Source of the DNA: CBDESN01 sp965242495
Lineage (GTDB): Bacteria; Pseudomonadota; Alphaproteobacteria; MPNO01
Assembly (NCBI GenBank): GCA_965242495.1
Contig: OZ251446.1
Coordinates: 3,658,001-3,722,000, forward strand
DNA length: 64,000 nt
Reading direction: 5' to 3'
Position numbers and translations under genes: made by a program. Below, piece by piece: positions 40,801 through 49,439 of this stretch. The notes beneath the pieces were generated by a model, which did no database searches, had not been told where the DNA came from, and worked only from the letters and a program-made list of their open reading frames with translations. Every line of letters starts with the position of its first letter. The stretch's first letter is position 1.

Positions 40801-41817
40801 TCAATCCGCGCGCGGCGGCAGGTCGAAGACCTGGGCGAGCAGTTCGTAGGACCGAAGCCGCGCCTCGAACCGGTCGCAGATCGTCACCACGACGAACTCG
40901 TCGACGCCGTAGCGGGCGCCGATCTCCCGGAGCCGGGCGCGGACCTGTTCGGGGGCTCCGGCGATCGTCCGCGACCGGTTGGCCCGGACGATCGCCAGTT
41001 CGCGGTCGGTATAGGGATAGGCCTCGGCCTCCTCGACGCCGGGCACCGGCGAGGTCTCGCCGCGGTAGAGACGCAGCAGCCATAGATCCCTGCTGCGGGC
41101 GAGACGCAGCGCCTCGGCCTCGGTGTCGGCGCAGACGACGAAGACGCCGATGCTGCCCCTCGGTTCGGCGAGGACGTCCGACGGCCGGAAATGCTCGCGA
41201 TAGGCGCGCATGACGAGATCGCCGCCGCGATCGACGATGAAGTGCGCGAAGGAGAAGGCGCAGCCGAAATGGGCCGCCATGGCGGCGGACTGGTCGCTCG
41301 ACCCCAGCAGCCACAGTTCCGGGCTGCTCGGGCCGCTGGGCATGGCGCGGACGCGCGCGAAGGGGTGATCGTCCGCGAGCGACCCGTCGAGATGGCCGAT
41401 GAGGTCGCGGATCTGGGCCGGGAAATGCTCGATGCCGAGCGCGCCCGGACCGTGCGCCAGAGCCATGGCGGTCAGCCCGTCGCCGCCGGGGGCGCGGCCG
41501 ACGCCGAGATCGATGCGGCCGGGAAACAGGGTCTCCAGCATGCGGAAATTCTCGGCGACCTTGAACGAGCTGTAATGGCTCAGCATGACGCCGCCGGAGC
41601 CGACGCGCATGGCGCGGGTCCGCGCCGCGACCTGGCCGATCAGGATCTCGGGCGAGGAGCCGGCGAGGCCGGCGCTGGCGTGATGCTCGGCGAGCCAGTA
41701 GCGGTGGAAGCCCAGCCGTTCGGCGGCCTCGGCAAGAAGCAGCGTCTCCCCGACCGCGTCGGCGGGGGTGGCGCCGCGGCGCACCGGACTCTGGTCGAGG
41801 ACGCTGAGGACGGCCAT
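40801..41817 (-). CDS. LLM-class flavin-dependent oxidoreductase
   Basis: Luciferase-like flavin oxygenase of 338 residues: LSVLDQSPVRRG (4-15, typical of the LuxA-like alkanal group), YWLAEHHASAGLAGSSPEI, RVGSGGVMLSHYSSFKVAE and GRIDLGVGRAPGGDG. It uses reduced FMN or F420-like flavin supplied by another protein. Starts at ATG 41817, 2 bp after the end of the reductase gene, so the two are coupled. It may oxidise a substrate or intermediate of the aromatic pathway. Confidence 0.92.
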   Translation of the reverse strand: MAVLSVLDQSPVRRGATPADAVGETLLLAEAAERLGFHRYWLAEHHASAGLAGSSPEILIGQVAARTRAMRVGSGGVMLSHYSSFKVAENFRMLETLFPGRIDLGVGRAPGGDGLTAMALAHGPGALGIEHFPAQIRDLIGHLDGSLADDHPFARVRAMPSGPSSPELWLLGSSDQSAAMAAHFGCAFSFAHFIVDRGGDLVMRAYREHFRPSDVLAEPRGSIGVFVVCADTEAEALRLARSRDLWLLRLYRGETSPVPGVEEAEAYPYTDRELAIVRANRSRTIAGAPEQVRARLREIGARYGVDEFVVVTICDRFEARLRSYELLAQVFDLPPRAD

Positions 41818-41819
41818 GC

Positions 41820-42827
41820 TCACGCCGGCAGGAAGGTCTCGCTGTGGATACGGCGACGGTCGACGCCGCGGGCCGCGAGCCAGGATCGGGCGGCCTCGAT
41901 CATCGCCGCCGGCCCGCAGAGATAGGCGTCGCAGTCGCCGCCCGCGGCGTGTTCCGGGCGCAGCAGGTCGGTGACGCGGCCCGACGCGCCGGTCCAGCCG
42001 TCGTCGGGCTCGACCACCGCGATCTCGGTCGCGAGCCTCAGCCCCATGCCGGCGAAGCGTTCGAGCCGGTCGAGGGCGAACAGCTCCCGGCGCCGGCCGG
42101 CGCCGTAGAGCAGACGGATCGGCCGGTCGCAACCCTCGGCCGCGAGCGTCGCCAGCATGCTGAGCATCGGCGCCAGCCCGGTGCCGCCCGCGACCATCAG
42201 CAGCGGACGTTTGGGCGGGCGCAGGTAGAAGCGGCCGAACGGGCCGGTGAGCGCGATCTCGTCGCCCGGACGCGCGCGCGAGGCCGCATAGCCGCTCATC
42301 GCGCCGCCGTCGAGCAGCTTGACGTAGAAGACCGCCCGCCCCGCCCCGCCGGGCGGGTTGGCGAAGGAATAGGCGCGTTGCGCGGACGCGCCGGGAACGC
42401 TCAGCCGGACGTACTGGCCGGGCAGGAAGGGGATCGGCGCATCGCCGACCTCGATCGCCAGCCGCATCACCGAAGACGCGGCCTCGGAGATCTCGGCGAC
42501 GCGGCCCGGCCGCGTCTCCGGCGCGCCGCGCAACGCGCGTTCGGACCCGTAGGGGAGCTCGATCACGCAGTCGGACAAAGGCCGCATCCGGCAGGTGAGG
42601 ACGTAGCGCTCCGCCGCCTCGGCCGCGGGCAGCGCCTCGTCGCTGTAGTCGTCGAGCCGGTAGGCGCCCCGCGTGCAGCGCCCCTTGCAGGTTCCGCAGG
42701 CGCCCTCGCGGCAGTCCGTCTCGATGCGGACGCGGTTCTTGAGCGCGGCGAAGTAGACGGTCTCGGAGTCGCCGGCCGCGACCCGCGCCGTCCGGCCGTC
42801 CTCGAAGACCAGCGTCAGCGAATGCAC
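41820..42827 (-). CDS. Ring-hydroxylating oxygenase reductase (2Fe-2S ferredoxin, FAD, NAD domains)
   Basis: A 335-residue electron-transfer flavoprotein of the BenC type. The N-terminal plant-type ferredoxin has its four cysteines in CREGACGTCKGRC (about 39-51) and LTCRM (about 77-81). The FAD site is AYSFANPP (about 150-157), and the NAD-binding part has LLMVAGGTGLAPML and DAYLCGPAAM. It passes electrons from NAD(P)H to a Rieske oxygenase. Its partner beta subunit is two genes upstream; the alpha subunit is missing at this site and may be the one at 60358-61626. Confidence 0.93.
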   Translation of the reverse strand: MHSLTLVFEDGRTARVAAGDSETVYFAALKNRVRIETDCREGACGTCKGRCTRGAYRLDDYSDEALPAAEAAERYVLTCRMRPLSDCVIELPYGSERALRGAPETRPGRVAEISEAASSVMRLAIEVGDAPIPFLPGQYVRLSVPGASAQRAYSFANPPGGAGRAVFYVKLLDGGAMSGYAASRARPGDEIALTGPFGRFYLRPPKRPLLMVAGGTGLAPMLSMLATLAAEGCDRPIRLLYGAGRRRELFALDRLERFAGMGLRLATEIAVVEPDDGWTGASGRVTDLLRPEHAAGGDCDAYLCGPAAMIEAARSWLAARGVDRRRIHSETFLPA

Positions 42828-42842
42828 GGGCGCGCCCCGGCC

Positions 42843-43880
42843 TCAGCCGTCGGGCGCGATCAGCGGCTTGACCGCCTCGCCGTTGCGGATGAGTTCGAAG
42901 CCGCGCGCGGCCTCCGACAGCGGCAGGACGTGGCTCATGACCGGCGAGAGATCGACCGCGCCCTGCGCCGCCAGCTCCGTCGCCTGCTGCCAGTCCCGCC
43001 AGATCCGCCGCCCGTGGATGTTGCGCATCGTCGGGCATTTGAGCAGCCAGCGCGTGAAATCGACCGGGATCGCCGCCGGCGGCGCGCCGACCAGACGAAA
43101 CTCCCCGCCCTTGGCGAGGGCGTCGAACACGGCGGCGAAGCCGGCCTCGACGCCGGAGAACTCGATGCCGACGTCTACGCCCTCGCCGGCGGTGAGATCG
43201 CGGGCGGCGGCGGCGGGGTCCTCGGCGGATGGGTCGATCGGCCGGTCGGCGCCCATGCGCCCGGCGACGGCCAGACGCAACGGGTTGGGATCGCAGGCGA
43301 GGATGCGCGACGCGCCGAGCGCGCGGGCGGCGGCGACCGCCATCAGCCCGATCGGCCCGCAACCGTTGACCAGCACCGTCCGGCCGGCGACGCCGCCGCC
43401 GACGAGGCAGGCATGGACGGCGATGCCGAAGGGCTCCAGCATGGCGGCGACTTCATGGGCGAGGTCGGGCGGGTTCGTCCAGGCGATGCGCGCGGGAACG
43501 GTGACGTATTCGGCGAAGGCGCCGTCGACGTCGATGCCGGGATAGCGCGTGTGGTTGCAGAGATGCGCGCGGCCCATGCGGCAGGGCCGGCACGATCCGC
43601 AGAAGATATGGCTTTCGAGGCTCACCCGATCGCCCGCTTGCAGGCCGGCCACGCCGGGGCCGATGCGGTCCACGACGCCGCTCGCCTCATGCCCCAGGAT
43701 GCGCGGCAGCGACATCCGGCGCGCCATGCGCGGCGCCCAGCGATAAATCTGCATGTCGGTGCCGCAGATCCCGGCGGCGGCGACGCGGATGCGGACCTCG
43801 CCGGCGGACGGATCGCGGGGCTCGCATTCGCGCAGCGCGATGCCGCCTTCCGCCGCCTCGACCTTGCACAACGCCTGCAT
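42843..43880 (-). CDS. Zinc-dependent alcohol/threonine dehydrogenase-like
   Basis: Medium-chain dehydrogenase of 345 residues. The catalytic zinc region is AAGICGTDMQIY (about 35-46) and LGHEASGVV (about 62-70). The structural zinc cysteines are in CGSCRPCRMGRAHLC (about 94-108). The NAD-binding site is NGCGPIGLMAVAAARALGAS (as GCGPIGLMAV). Closest to threonine or sorbitol dehydrogenase-type enzymes. In this operon it may oxidise a diol or alcohol intermediate, such as a cis-dihydrodiol, which is an inference. Confidence 0.9.
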   Translation of the reverse strand: MQALCKVEAAEGGIALRECEPRDPSAGEVRIRVAAAGICGTDMQIYRWAPRMARRMSLPRILGHEASGVVDRIGPGVAGLQAGDRVSLESHIFCGSCRPCRMGRAHLCNHTRYPGIDVDGAFAEYVTVPARIAWTNPPDLAHEVAAMLEPFGIAVHACLVGGGVAGRTVLVNGCGPIGLMAVAAARALGASRILACDPNPLRLAVAGRMGADRPIDPSAEDPAAAARDLTAGEGVDVGIEFSGVEAGFAAVFDALAKGGEFRLVGAPPAAIPVDFTRWLLKCPTMRNIHGRRIWRDWQQATELAAQGAVDLSPVMSHVLPLSEAARGFELIRNGEAVKPLIAPDG

Positions 43881-43897
43881 CCGGCCGGGTCCTCCGT

Positions 43898-44389
43898 TCA
43901 CAGATGGTACACGTCGACCGGCCCTTCGAGCCGGTCGTCGATGAAGACGATCTTCTTGCGGCCGATCTTGAGCGCGCCGCCCACGCGTCGGAGCCGGTAG
44001 TCGTAGAGGCTGCCGCGGGTGATCGCGCCCTTCCGGCCGTAGCTGTGGATCAGGCAGCTGGCGGTGGCCTCGATCTCGCCGTCGGCGACGCCCGCGACGA
44101 GGACGTTGCCGACGACGTGGACGGTGCGATCGAGCGGCACCGAGGCGTAGGAATCCCGCGTCTCGATGCGGAAGATGCGGTCTTCGAGCCCGCCGCGATG
44201 GGCGGCGTAGATCAGGTTGAGCTGCCGGTCGGGATCGTCGGTCGTCTCCTCCTCGCTGCGCCATGCGGGCGCCCAATAGACGGCGTCCTCGGCGTAGAGG
44301 TCGAGCCAGTCGCGCCAGCGCCGCCGGTCGAGCAGCGACGCCTCCAGATGGACGAGGTTCGTCACCTCGCGCTCGACCGCGCCGTCCAC
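43898..44389 (-). CDS. Aromatic-ring-hydroxylating dioxygenase, beta subunit (copy 1)
   Basis: A 163-residue NTF2-like small subunit: LHLEASLLDRRRWRDWLDLY region (about 11-31, with DWLDLYAEDAVYWAP), NLIYAAHRGGLEDRIFRIET and RKKIVFIDDRLEGPVDVYHL at the end. It has a structural role in alpha3beta3 oxygenases. GTG 44389 follows GGAGG; the nearby ATG is out of frame. The alpha gene that normally lies directly upstream is absent: the next upstream gene is the opposite-strand restriction-modification gene. Confidence 0.9.
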   Translation of the reverse strand: MDGAVEREVTNLVHLEASLLDRRRWRDWLDLYAEDAVYWAPAWRSEEETTDDPDRQLNLIYAAHRGGLEDRIFRIETRDSYASVPLDRTVHVVGNVLVAGVADGEIEATASCLIHSYGRKGAITRGSLYDYRLRRVGGALKIGRKKIVFIDDRLEGPVDVYHL

Positions 44390-44600
44390 TCGCCCGCCTC
44401 CGCCGCCATGCCCGGGGGATAGGGCGGCGGGCCGCGGATTGCAAGGAGAAAGGCGGGGCCGGGGCGCGGCGGCCCTTCCGCCGCGGGGGCGTCTTGCAAC
44501 GAGGGCGGACAGGGCGCAGCCTCCGGTCGTCGGCAACGGGTCTCGAGCGGATGGCGCGCGAGCGGAATCGGAAATCGTCGGTCCGGGGGACGGCCGGGCG

Positions 44601-47600
44601 GTGAGCGGCGGGACCGTCTTTCGCGGCGGCCTGTTCGCCGAGGACTTCCTGCGCGAATCCATCGTCGGGTCGCCGGACTGGCGGGCCTTCGACCATGCGG
44701 GGCTCGATGCGTTCGAGCGCGACCTGCGGGCGATCTTCGCGCGCTTCCCCACCGCGGGGCAGCCCAACGAAAGTCAGACCGAGGACGATCTGATCTGGCC
44801 CGTCCTCGCCCGACTCGGATGGCGGGCGAGCCTGCGCCAGCAGAACCTCTCGGCCCGCGGCCTCGAGGCCAAGCCCGACGGGCTGCTGTTCGCCGACGAA
44901 GCCGCCAAGGAGCGCGCCAACTCCTTCGCCGAGGAATGGCGGCGCTATGCGCTCGGCCTCGCTTTGGTCGAGTCGAAGCGCTGGCGGCGCCCGCTCGACC
45001 GCCGGTCCGGGCGAAGCGGCGAAGAGACCGCGCCCTCGACCCAGATGCTCCGCTATCTGCGGCGTGCCGACGACCTGACCGAAGGCAGGCTGCGCTGGGG
45101 CATCCTGACGAACGGCGCGCGCTGGCGGCTCTACTGGCAGGGCGCGGCGTCGGTCTCGGAGCAGTTCTTCGAGATCGACCTCGCGGCGCTTCTCGACCTC
45201 CCCGGCGGCGACGCCGGGCTGTTCGCCCCCGGCCCGGCGGAGCGCCGCCATGGGCTGGCGCTGTTCGCGCTGGTCTTCCGGCGGGAGGCCTTCCTGCCCG
45301 GCCCCGACCGGCAGGCGAGCTTCCACCGCTACGCCATCGACGAGGGGCGGCTATACGAGGCGCGGGTCGCTGGCGATCTTTCCGACAAGGTCTTCGAACG
45401 GGTCTTTCCGCGACTCGCCGGGGCCATCGCCGCGGCGGCGCGGGCCGCCGGGCTGGACGCCGCGCCGGAGGAAGCGCGGGAGGCGGCGCTGGTCCTCCTC
45501 TATCGCCTGCTGTTCCTCCTCTACGCCGAGGATCGCGACCTGCTGCCGGTCCGCGATCTGCGCTACGACGATTACGCCCTGCGCGACAAGGTGCGGGGCG
45601 ACGTGGGGCGGCGCAAGGACGAGGGCGACGTCTTTTCCGACAGCGCCGCCCGCTACTGGTCGGCGGTGGACGATCTGTGCCGGGCCGTCGACGCGGGCGA
45701 CGCCTCGATCGGCCTGCCGCCCTATGACGGCGGCCTGTTCGACCGCAAGCGGACGCCGCTGCTGGACCGCATCCGGCTGGGCGATGCGGCGATGGCCGAG
45801 GCGATCGACGCGCTGTCGTTCGAACGGGCGGACGGGCGGCGCAAATACATCAACTACCGCGATCTCGGCGTCCGCCAGCTGGGTTCGATCTACGAGCATC
45901 TGCTCGAATACGAGGTCGCGGCGGAAGGCGACGGCGTAGCCGTCCGCCCCAACGTCTTCGCGCGCAAGGATTCGGGCAGCTACTACACCCCCGACGAGCT
46001 GATCGGCCTGATCCTCGCCGAGACGCTGGACCCTCTCGCCGCGGCGCCGCTGGCGGCGTTCCGCGAGCGCGCCGACGCGCTGGCCGCGGACCGGCGCGAG
46101 GCGCGCTACCGGCTGGCCGAGCTTCGCCCGCTCGACCCGGCCGAGCGGCTGCTCGAGATCAAGGTCTGCGATCCGGCCATGGGCTCGGCCCCCTTCCTGG
46201 TCGGGGCGGTCGACTACCTGGCCGACCGGACGATCGCGGCGATGGCCGAGGCCGAGGCCGCGGTCCCTTGGGGCCGCTACCGCTCGCCGCTGGGCGAACG
46301 CATCGAGGCGATCCGCGCCACCGTCCTCGCCAACGCCGACCGCTGGGGCTGGACGGTGGACGCCGAGCGGCTCGACGACCGCCACGTCGTGCGGCGCATG
46401 GTGCTCAAGCGCTGCGTCTACGGCGTGGACAAGAACCCCATGGCGGTCGAGCTGGCCAAGGTCTCGCTATGGCTGCACACCTTCACCGTGGGCGCGCCGC
46501 TCTCCTTCCTCGACCACCATCTGCGCTGCGGCGACGCCTTGTTCGGCGTCCGGGTCCGCGCCGGCGTCGACAGGGCGGCCGAATACGGCACGCCGCTGCT
46601 GCTGCACGATTCGATCCGGCGCGCCGCCGGGGCGGCCGAGGGCATGGTGACGATCGAGGCGCTGACGGACGCGGAGATCGCCGAGGCGCAAAGCTCGGCC
46701 GCCGCCTTCGCCGAGGTCGAAGAGAGAACCGCGCCGCTCGACCGGCTGCTGACGCTGGTTCACGCCTTCGACTGGCTGGACCTCCGCGACCCCGCGGACA
46801 GGACCGCGCTCGGGTCCTTCTTCGCCGGCCGGTTCGGCGATCCCGTCGCCATCGCCGGCGGCGAACGCGAGCCGGCGCCGCGCGGCCGCGAAGGGAAGCG
46901 CTTCGCCGAGATCCTCGCCGCGGCGCGCGCCCTCGCCGCCGAGGAGCGCTTCTTCAACTGGCAGGCGGCCTTCCCCGGCGTCTGGTCGCGCTGGGAGAGC
47001 GCCGAACCGCAGGGCGGGTTCGACGCCGTGATCGGCAACCCGCCCTGGGACCGGGTGAAGCTGCAACAGGTCGAGTGGTTCGCGGCCCGCCGCCCGGAGA
47101 TCGCCCGCGCGCCGCGCGCCGCCGACCGCAAGCGCATGATCGCCGCGCTGGAGCGGGCCGGCGACCCGCTGGCCGGCGATTTCGCGCGGGCCGGCGCGCG
47201 GGCGGCGGACAGGGCCCGCATGGCGCGGGGCTGCGGCGATTACCCGCTGCTCTCCGGCGGCGACGTGAACCTCTACAGCCTGTTCGTCGAGCGCGCGATG
47301 GCCCTGATCAAGCCGGAGGGCGCGGTCGGGCTGCTGACGCCCTCCGGCGTCGCGTCCGACAAGACCGCCGCGCGCTTCTTCAAGGGCGTGGCGACGGAGG
47401 GCAGGCTGCGCGCCCTCTACGACTTCGAGAACCGTCGCACGCGCTACAATGCGCCGCCGTTCTTCCCCGGCGTGGACGGCCGCTTCAAGTTCTGCGCCTT
47501 CGTCGCCGGCCGGCGGCCCGCGCCCGCGCCCGCGCGTTGCGCCTTCTTCCTGCAAGCCGCGGCCGAGCTCGAAGACCCGGAGCGCCGCTTCCCGCTGACG

Positions 47601-48698
47601 GCGGCGGATTTCGCCCGCGTCAACCCGAACACCGGCACGGCGCCGATCTTCCGCTCCCGCCGCGACGCCGGGCTGACCACGGCGATCTACGGCCGCCTGC
47701 CGGTGCTGGTCGACCGTTCGTCCGGAACCGAAGCGAAGGCGTGGCCGGTGCGCTACACGCGGATGTTCGACATGACCAACGATTCCCGCCTGTTTCGCAC
47801 GCGGGCGGAGTTGGAGGAGCGGGAAGGCGCCTGGCCCGTCGGCGGCAACCGCTTCGCCAGCCCGGCCGGGAATTGGGTTCCGCTCTACGAAGGCAAGATG
47901 GTGCAGGCGTTCGACCACCGCGCCGCCGGCGTCGCCGTCAATCTCGAGAATCCGCACCGCCCGGCCCAGCCGATCCCGACCGATCCCGAGCGACGCCGGG
48001 ACCCCGCGTGGTTGCCCGAGCCGCAGTACTGGGTGCCGGAAAGCGAGGTGCCGCTACCCGAAGCGTCGTTCATCCTCGGCTTCAAGCACGTAACCTCTTC
48101 AACCAATGTCCGTTCAATGATTGCAGCGCTGATTCCCAAAGCTGGTGCGGGTAATTCCCTACCGGTTATCGTTGAAGATGGAGAAGGAGCGACGTTTGCG
48201 GCCATAGCCTTGGTCGCCAATTTCAACTCGATTCCACTTGATTACGTCGTGCGCCAGAAGGTTCAGGGACAGAACCTCAATCTATTCGTCGTCGAACAAC
48301 TCCCCGTCGTCCCGCCCGAACGCTACGAATCCGTTCGCTTCGGGCCGAAGACCGCCGGCGAGGTCGTCCGGGAAGCGGTTCTCGAACTCACCTACACCGC
48401 CCACGACATGGCGCCCTTCGCCCGCGCGCTGGGCCATGTGGACGAGGCCGGGGGCGTCCCGCCGCCCTTCGCCTGGGACGAGGACCGCCGCCTCGGCCTG
48501 CGGGCGAAGCTCGACGCGGCGTTCTTCCATCTCTACGGCGTCGCCGACCGCGACGACGTCCGCTACGTCTGGTCGACCTTCCCCATCGTCGAACGCCAGG
48601 AGACGGCGGCTTACGGCGGCTACCGCTCGCGCGACCTCTGCCTCGCCTGGACGAACGCGCTGGCGGCGGGAGAACCGGACGCTTCGATCGGCCCGTGA
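44601..48698 (+). CDS. Eco57I-like Type IIG restriction-modification protein
   Basis: One polypeptide of about 1365 residues combining cleavage, methylation and target recognition. An N-terminal PD-(D/E)xK-like nuclease has PD at 92-93 and ESK at 124-126. The adenine methyltransferase has motif I VCDPAMGSAPFLVGAV (D at 524) and catalytic NPPW (813-816). A C-terminal recognition-like region includes DYVVRQKVQGQNLNLF. GTG 44601 is chosen; the frame is open back to 44439, but that extension looks non-coding. Nothing nearby is a BREX or DISARM partner, so it probably acts alone. A lower-GC patch lies in the C-terminal third (about 48085-48300). Convergent with higA, 10 bp apart. Confidence 0.9.
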   Translation: MSGGTVFRGGLFAEDFLRESIVGSPDWRAFDHAGLDAFERDLRAIFARFPTAGQPNESQTEDDLIWPVLARLGWRASLRQQNLSARGLEAKPDGLLFADEAAKERANSFAEEWRRYALGLALVESKRWRRPLDRRSGRSGEETAPSTQMLRYLRRADDLTEGRLRWGILTNGARWRLYWQGAASVSEQFFEIDLAALLDLPGGDAGLFAPGPAERRHGLALFALVFRREAFLPGPDRQASFHRYAIDEGRLYEARVAGDLSDKVFERVFPRLAGAIAAAARAAGLDAAPEEAREAALVLLYRLLFLLYAEDRDLLPVRDLRYDDYALRDKVRGDVGRRKDEGDVFSDSAARYWSAVDDLCRAVDAGDASIGLPPYDGGLFDRKRTPLLDRIRLGDAAMAEAIDALSFERADGRRKYINYRDLGVRQLGSIYEHLLEYEVAAEGDGVAVRPNVFARKDSGSYYTPDELIGLILAETLDPLAAAPLAAFRERADALAADRREARYRLAELRPLDPAERLLEIKVCDPAMGSAPFLVGAVDYLADRTIAAMAEAEAAVPWGRYRSPLGERIEAIRATVLANADRWGWTVDAERLDDRHVVRRMVLKRCVYGVDKNPMAVELAKVSLWLHTFTVGAPLSFLDHHLRCGDALFGVRVRAGVDRAAEYGTPLLLHDSIRRAAGAAEGMVTIEALTDAEIAEAQSSAAAFAEVEERTAPLDRLLTLVHAFDWLDLRDPADRTALGSFFAGRFGDPVAIAGGEREPAPRGREGKRFAEILAAARALAAEERFFNWQAAFPGVWSRWESAEPQGGFDAVIGNPPWDRVKLQQVEWFAARRPEIARAPRAADRKRMIAALERAGDPLAGDFARAGARAADRARMARGCGDYPLLSGGDVNLYSLFVERAMALIKPEGAVGLLTPSGVASDKTAARFFKGVATEGRLRALYDFENRRTRYNAPPFFPGVDGRFKFCAFVAGRRPAPAPARCAFFLQAAAELEDPERRFPLTAADFARVNPNTGTAPIFRSRRDAGLTTAIYGRLPVLVDRSSGTEAKAWPVRYTRMFDMTNDSRLFRTRAELEEREGAWPVGGNRFASPAGNWVPLYEGKMVQAFDHRAAGVAVNLENPHRPAQPIPTDPERRRDPAWLPEPQYWVPESEVPLPEASFILGFKHVTSSTNVRSMIAALIPKAGAGNSLPVIVEDGEGATFAAIALVANFNSIPLDYVVRQKVQGQNLNLFVVEQLPVVPPERYESVRFGPKTAGEVVREAVLELTYTAHDMAPFARALGHVDEAGGVPPPFAWDEDRRLGLRAKLDAAFFHLYGVADRDDVRYVWSTFPIVERQETAAYGGYRSRDLCLAWTNALAAGEPDASIGP

Positions 48699-48708
48699 GG
48701 CGGAAGCG

Positions 48709-49062
48709 TCACGCCGCGCGCGGCGCGACCTCCCGCTCGATCCGGCGGCGCAGCCTGCGCTCGGCGACGTCCAGATCGTAACGGGTCTGAAGGTTGAGCC
48801 AGAACGCCGGCGTCGTCCCGAAATAGCGCCCCAGGCGCAGCGCGGTGTCGGTCGTGACGGCGCGGCGTCCGAGCGCGACGTCGTTCAGCCGCGTGCGCGA
48901 AACCCCGATCTCGCCGGCGAGCCGGTACACGCTGAGCGCCATCGGCTTCAGGAACTCGTCGCGCAGGATCTCGCCGGGATGCGCCGGCGCAAGCCGCCGC
49001 CCCGAAGCCACGTCCGAGAAGTCGACCTTCCGCCGGTCCACGTCTTCGCGTTCGATGGTCAT
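48709..49062 (-). CDS. higA: HigA-family antitoxin (toxin partner lost)
   Basis: A 117-residue antitoxin with an Xre-type helix-turn-helix: LAPAHPGEILRDEFLKPMAL (as AHPGEILRDEFL, about 27-38), VYRLAGEIGVSRTRLNDVALG (HTH, about 44-64) and FWLNLQTRYDLDVAE. This is the standard HigA pattern, with about 20 extra N-terminal residues. It would bind its own promoter and neutralise HigB. The position immediately upstream, where higB belongs, holds only a six-residue VDYH-type tail, so the antitoxin is an orphan. It sits downstream of and convergent with the Type IIG gene. Confidence 0.92.
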   Translation of the reverse strand: MTIEREDVDRRKVDFSDVASGRRLAPAHPGEILRDEFLKPMALSVYRLAGEIGVSRTRLNDVALGRRAVTTDTALRLGRYFGTTPAFWLNLQTRYDLDVAERRLRRRIEREVAPRAA

Positions 49063-49076
49063 GGCCGATTCATCCC

Positions 49077-49145
49077 CTAATGGTAGTCGACGATCAGCGT
49101 CTTCTCGATCCTCTTGGAGTCCGTTTGAGAATTGCGCTTATCCAT
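49077..49145 (-). pseudogene. Probable C-terminal remnant of higB toxin
   Basis: The 22-codon open frame ends LIVDYH-stop, 14 nt before the higA ATG. HigB toxins characteristically end EIVDYH at just this distance from higA. All upstream toxin sequence is replaced by repeat-rich DNA starting near 49183. Short, so the match could be chance, but the position makes it likely. Confidence 0.5.
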
Positions 49146-49182
49146 GAGAGCCGTCCCCGGCGAGAAGGCTTCGTCCAAAATG

Positions 49183-49415
49183 GATTCCCGCTTTCGCGGG
49201 AATGACGAATTGTTGGCGTATCCGCCTCGAGCCGATGCCCTTCCGGGGGCCAGTGGCTCGGCCCCCCCCCCCGTCATTCCCGCGAAAGCGGGAATCCATA
49301 TTTGTATCTCGTTTTCTGCTTCCGTGGAGGCGAGGGGGCTGTGACGACGGTCCGAGGGACGCCATCGGCTCGAGGCGGATACGTCGGATTTTATCACAAA
49401 CTCGAAAGCGGGAAT
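49183..49415. repeat. REP-like repeat cluster (three A boxes, two B boxes)
   Basis: A boxes ATTCCCGCTTTCGCGGGAAT at 49184-49203, its complement form at 49276-49295 and a half-copy at 49404-49415. B boxes (GGCGTATCCGCCTCGAGCC type) are at 49215-49239 and, inverted, at 49361-49383. A C box (TTTCTGCTTCCGTGG) is at 49313-49327. A run of 11 C (49262-49272) separates the first A-B pair from the inverted A box. It abuts the broken higB and ends at the 3' end of the TRAP permease gene. Confidence 0.8.
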
Positions 49416-49439
49416 CCAGGGCGTGCGCGGGGCCGCGGT

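Noticed and set aside
44439..44600. ATG 44439 as start of the Type IIG protein
   Set aside because: The 54 extra residues are Arg/Gly/Ala-rich with no similarity to the family N-terminus; GTG 44601 leads directly into conserved sequence.
49262..49272. Run of 11 C as a phase-variation tract
   Set aside because: It lies in non-coding repeat DNA and not in or just upstream of a gene start, so slippage would have no evident effect; it may also be a sequencing artefact.
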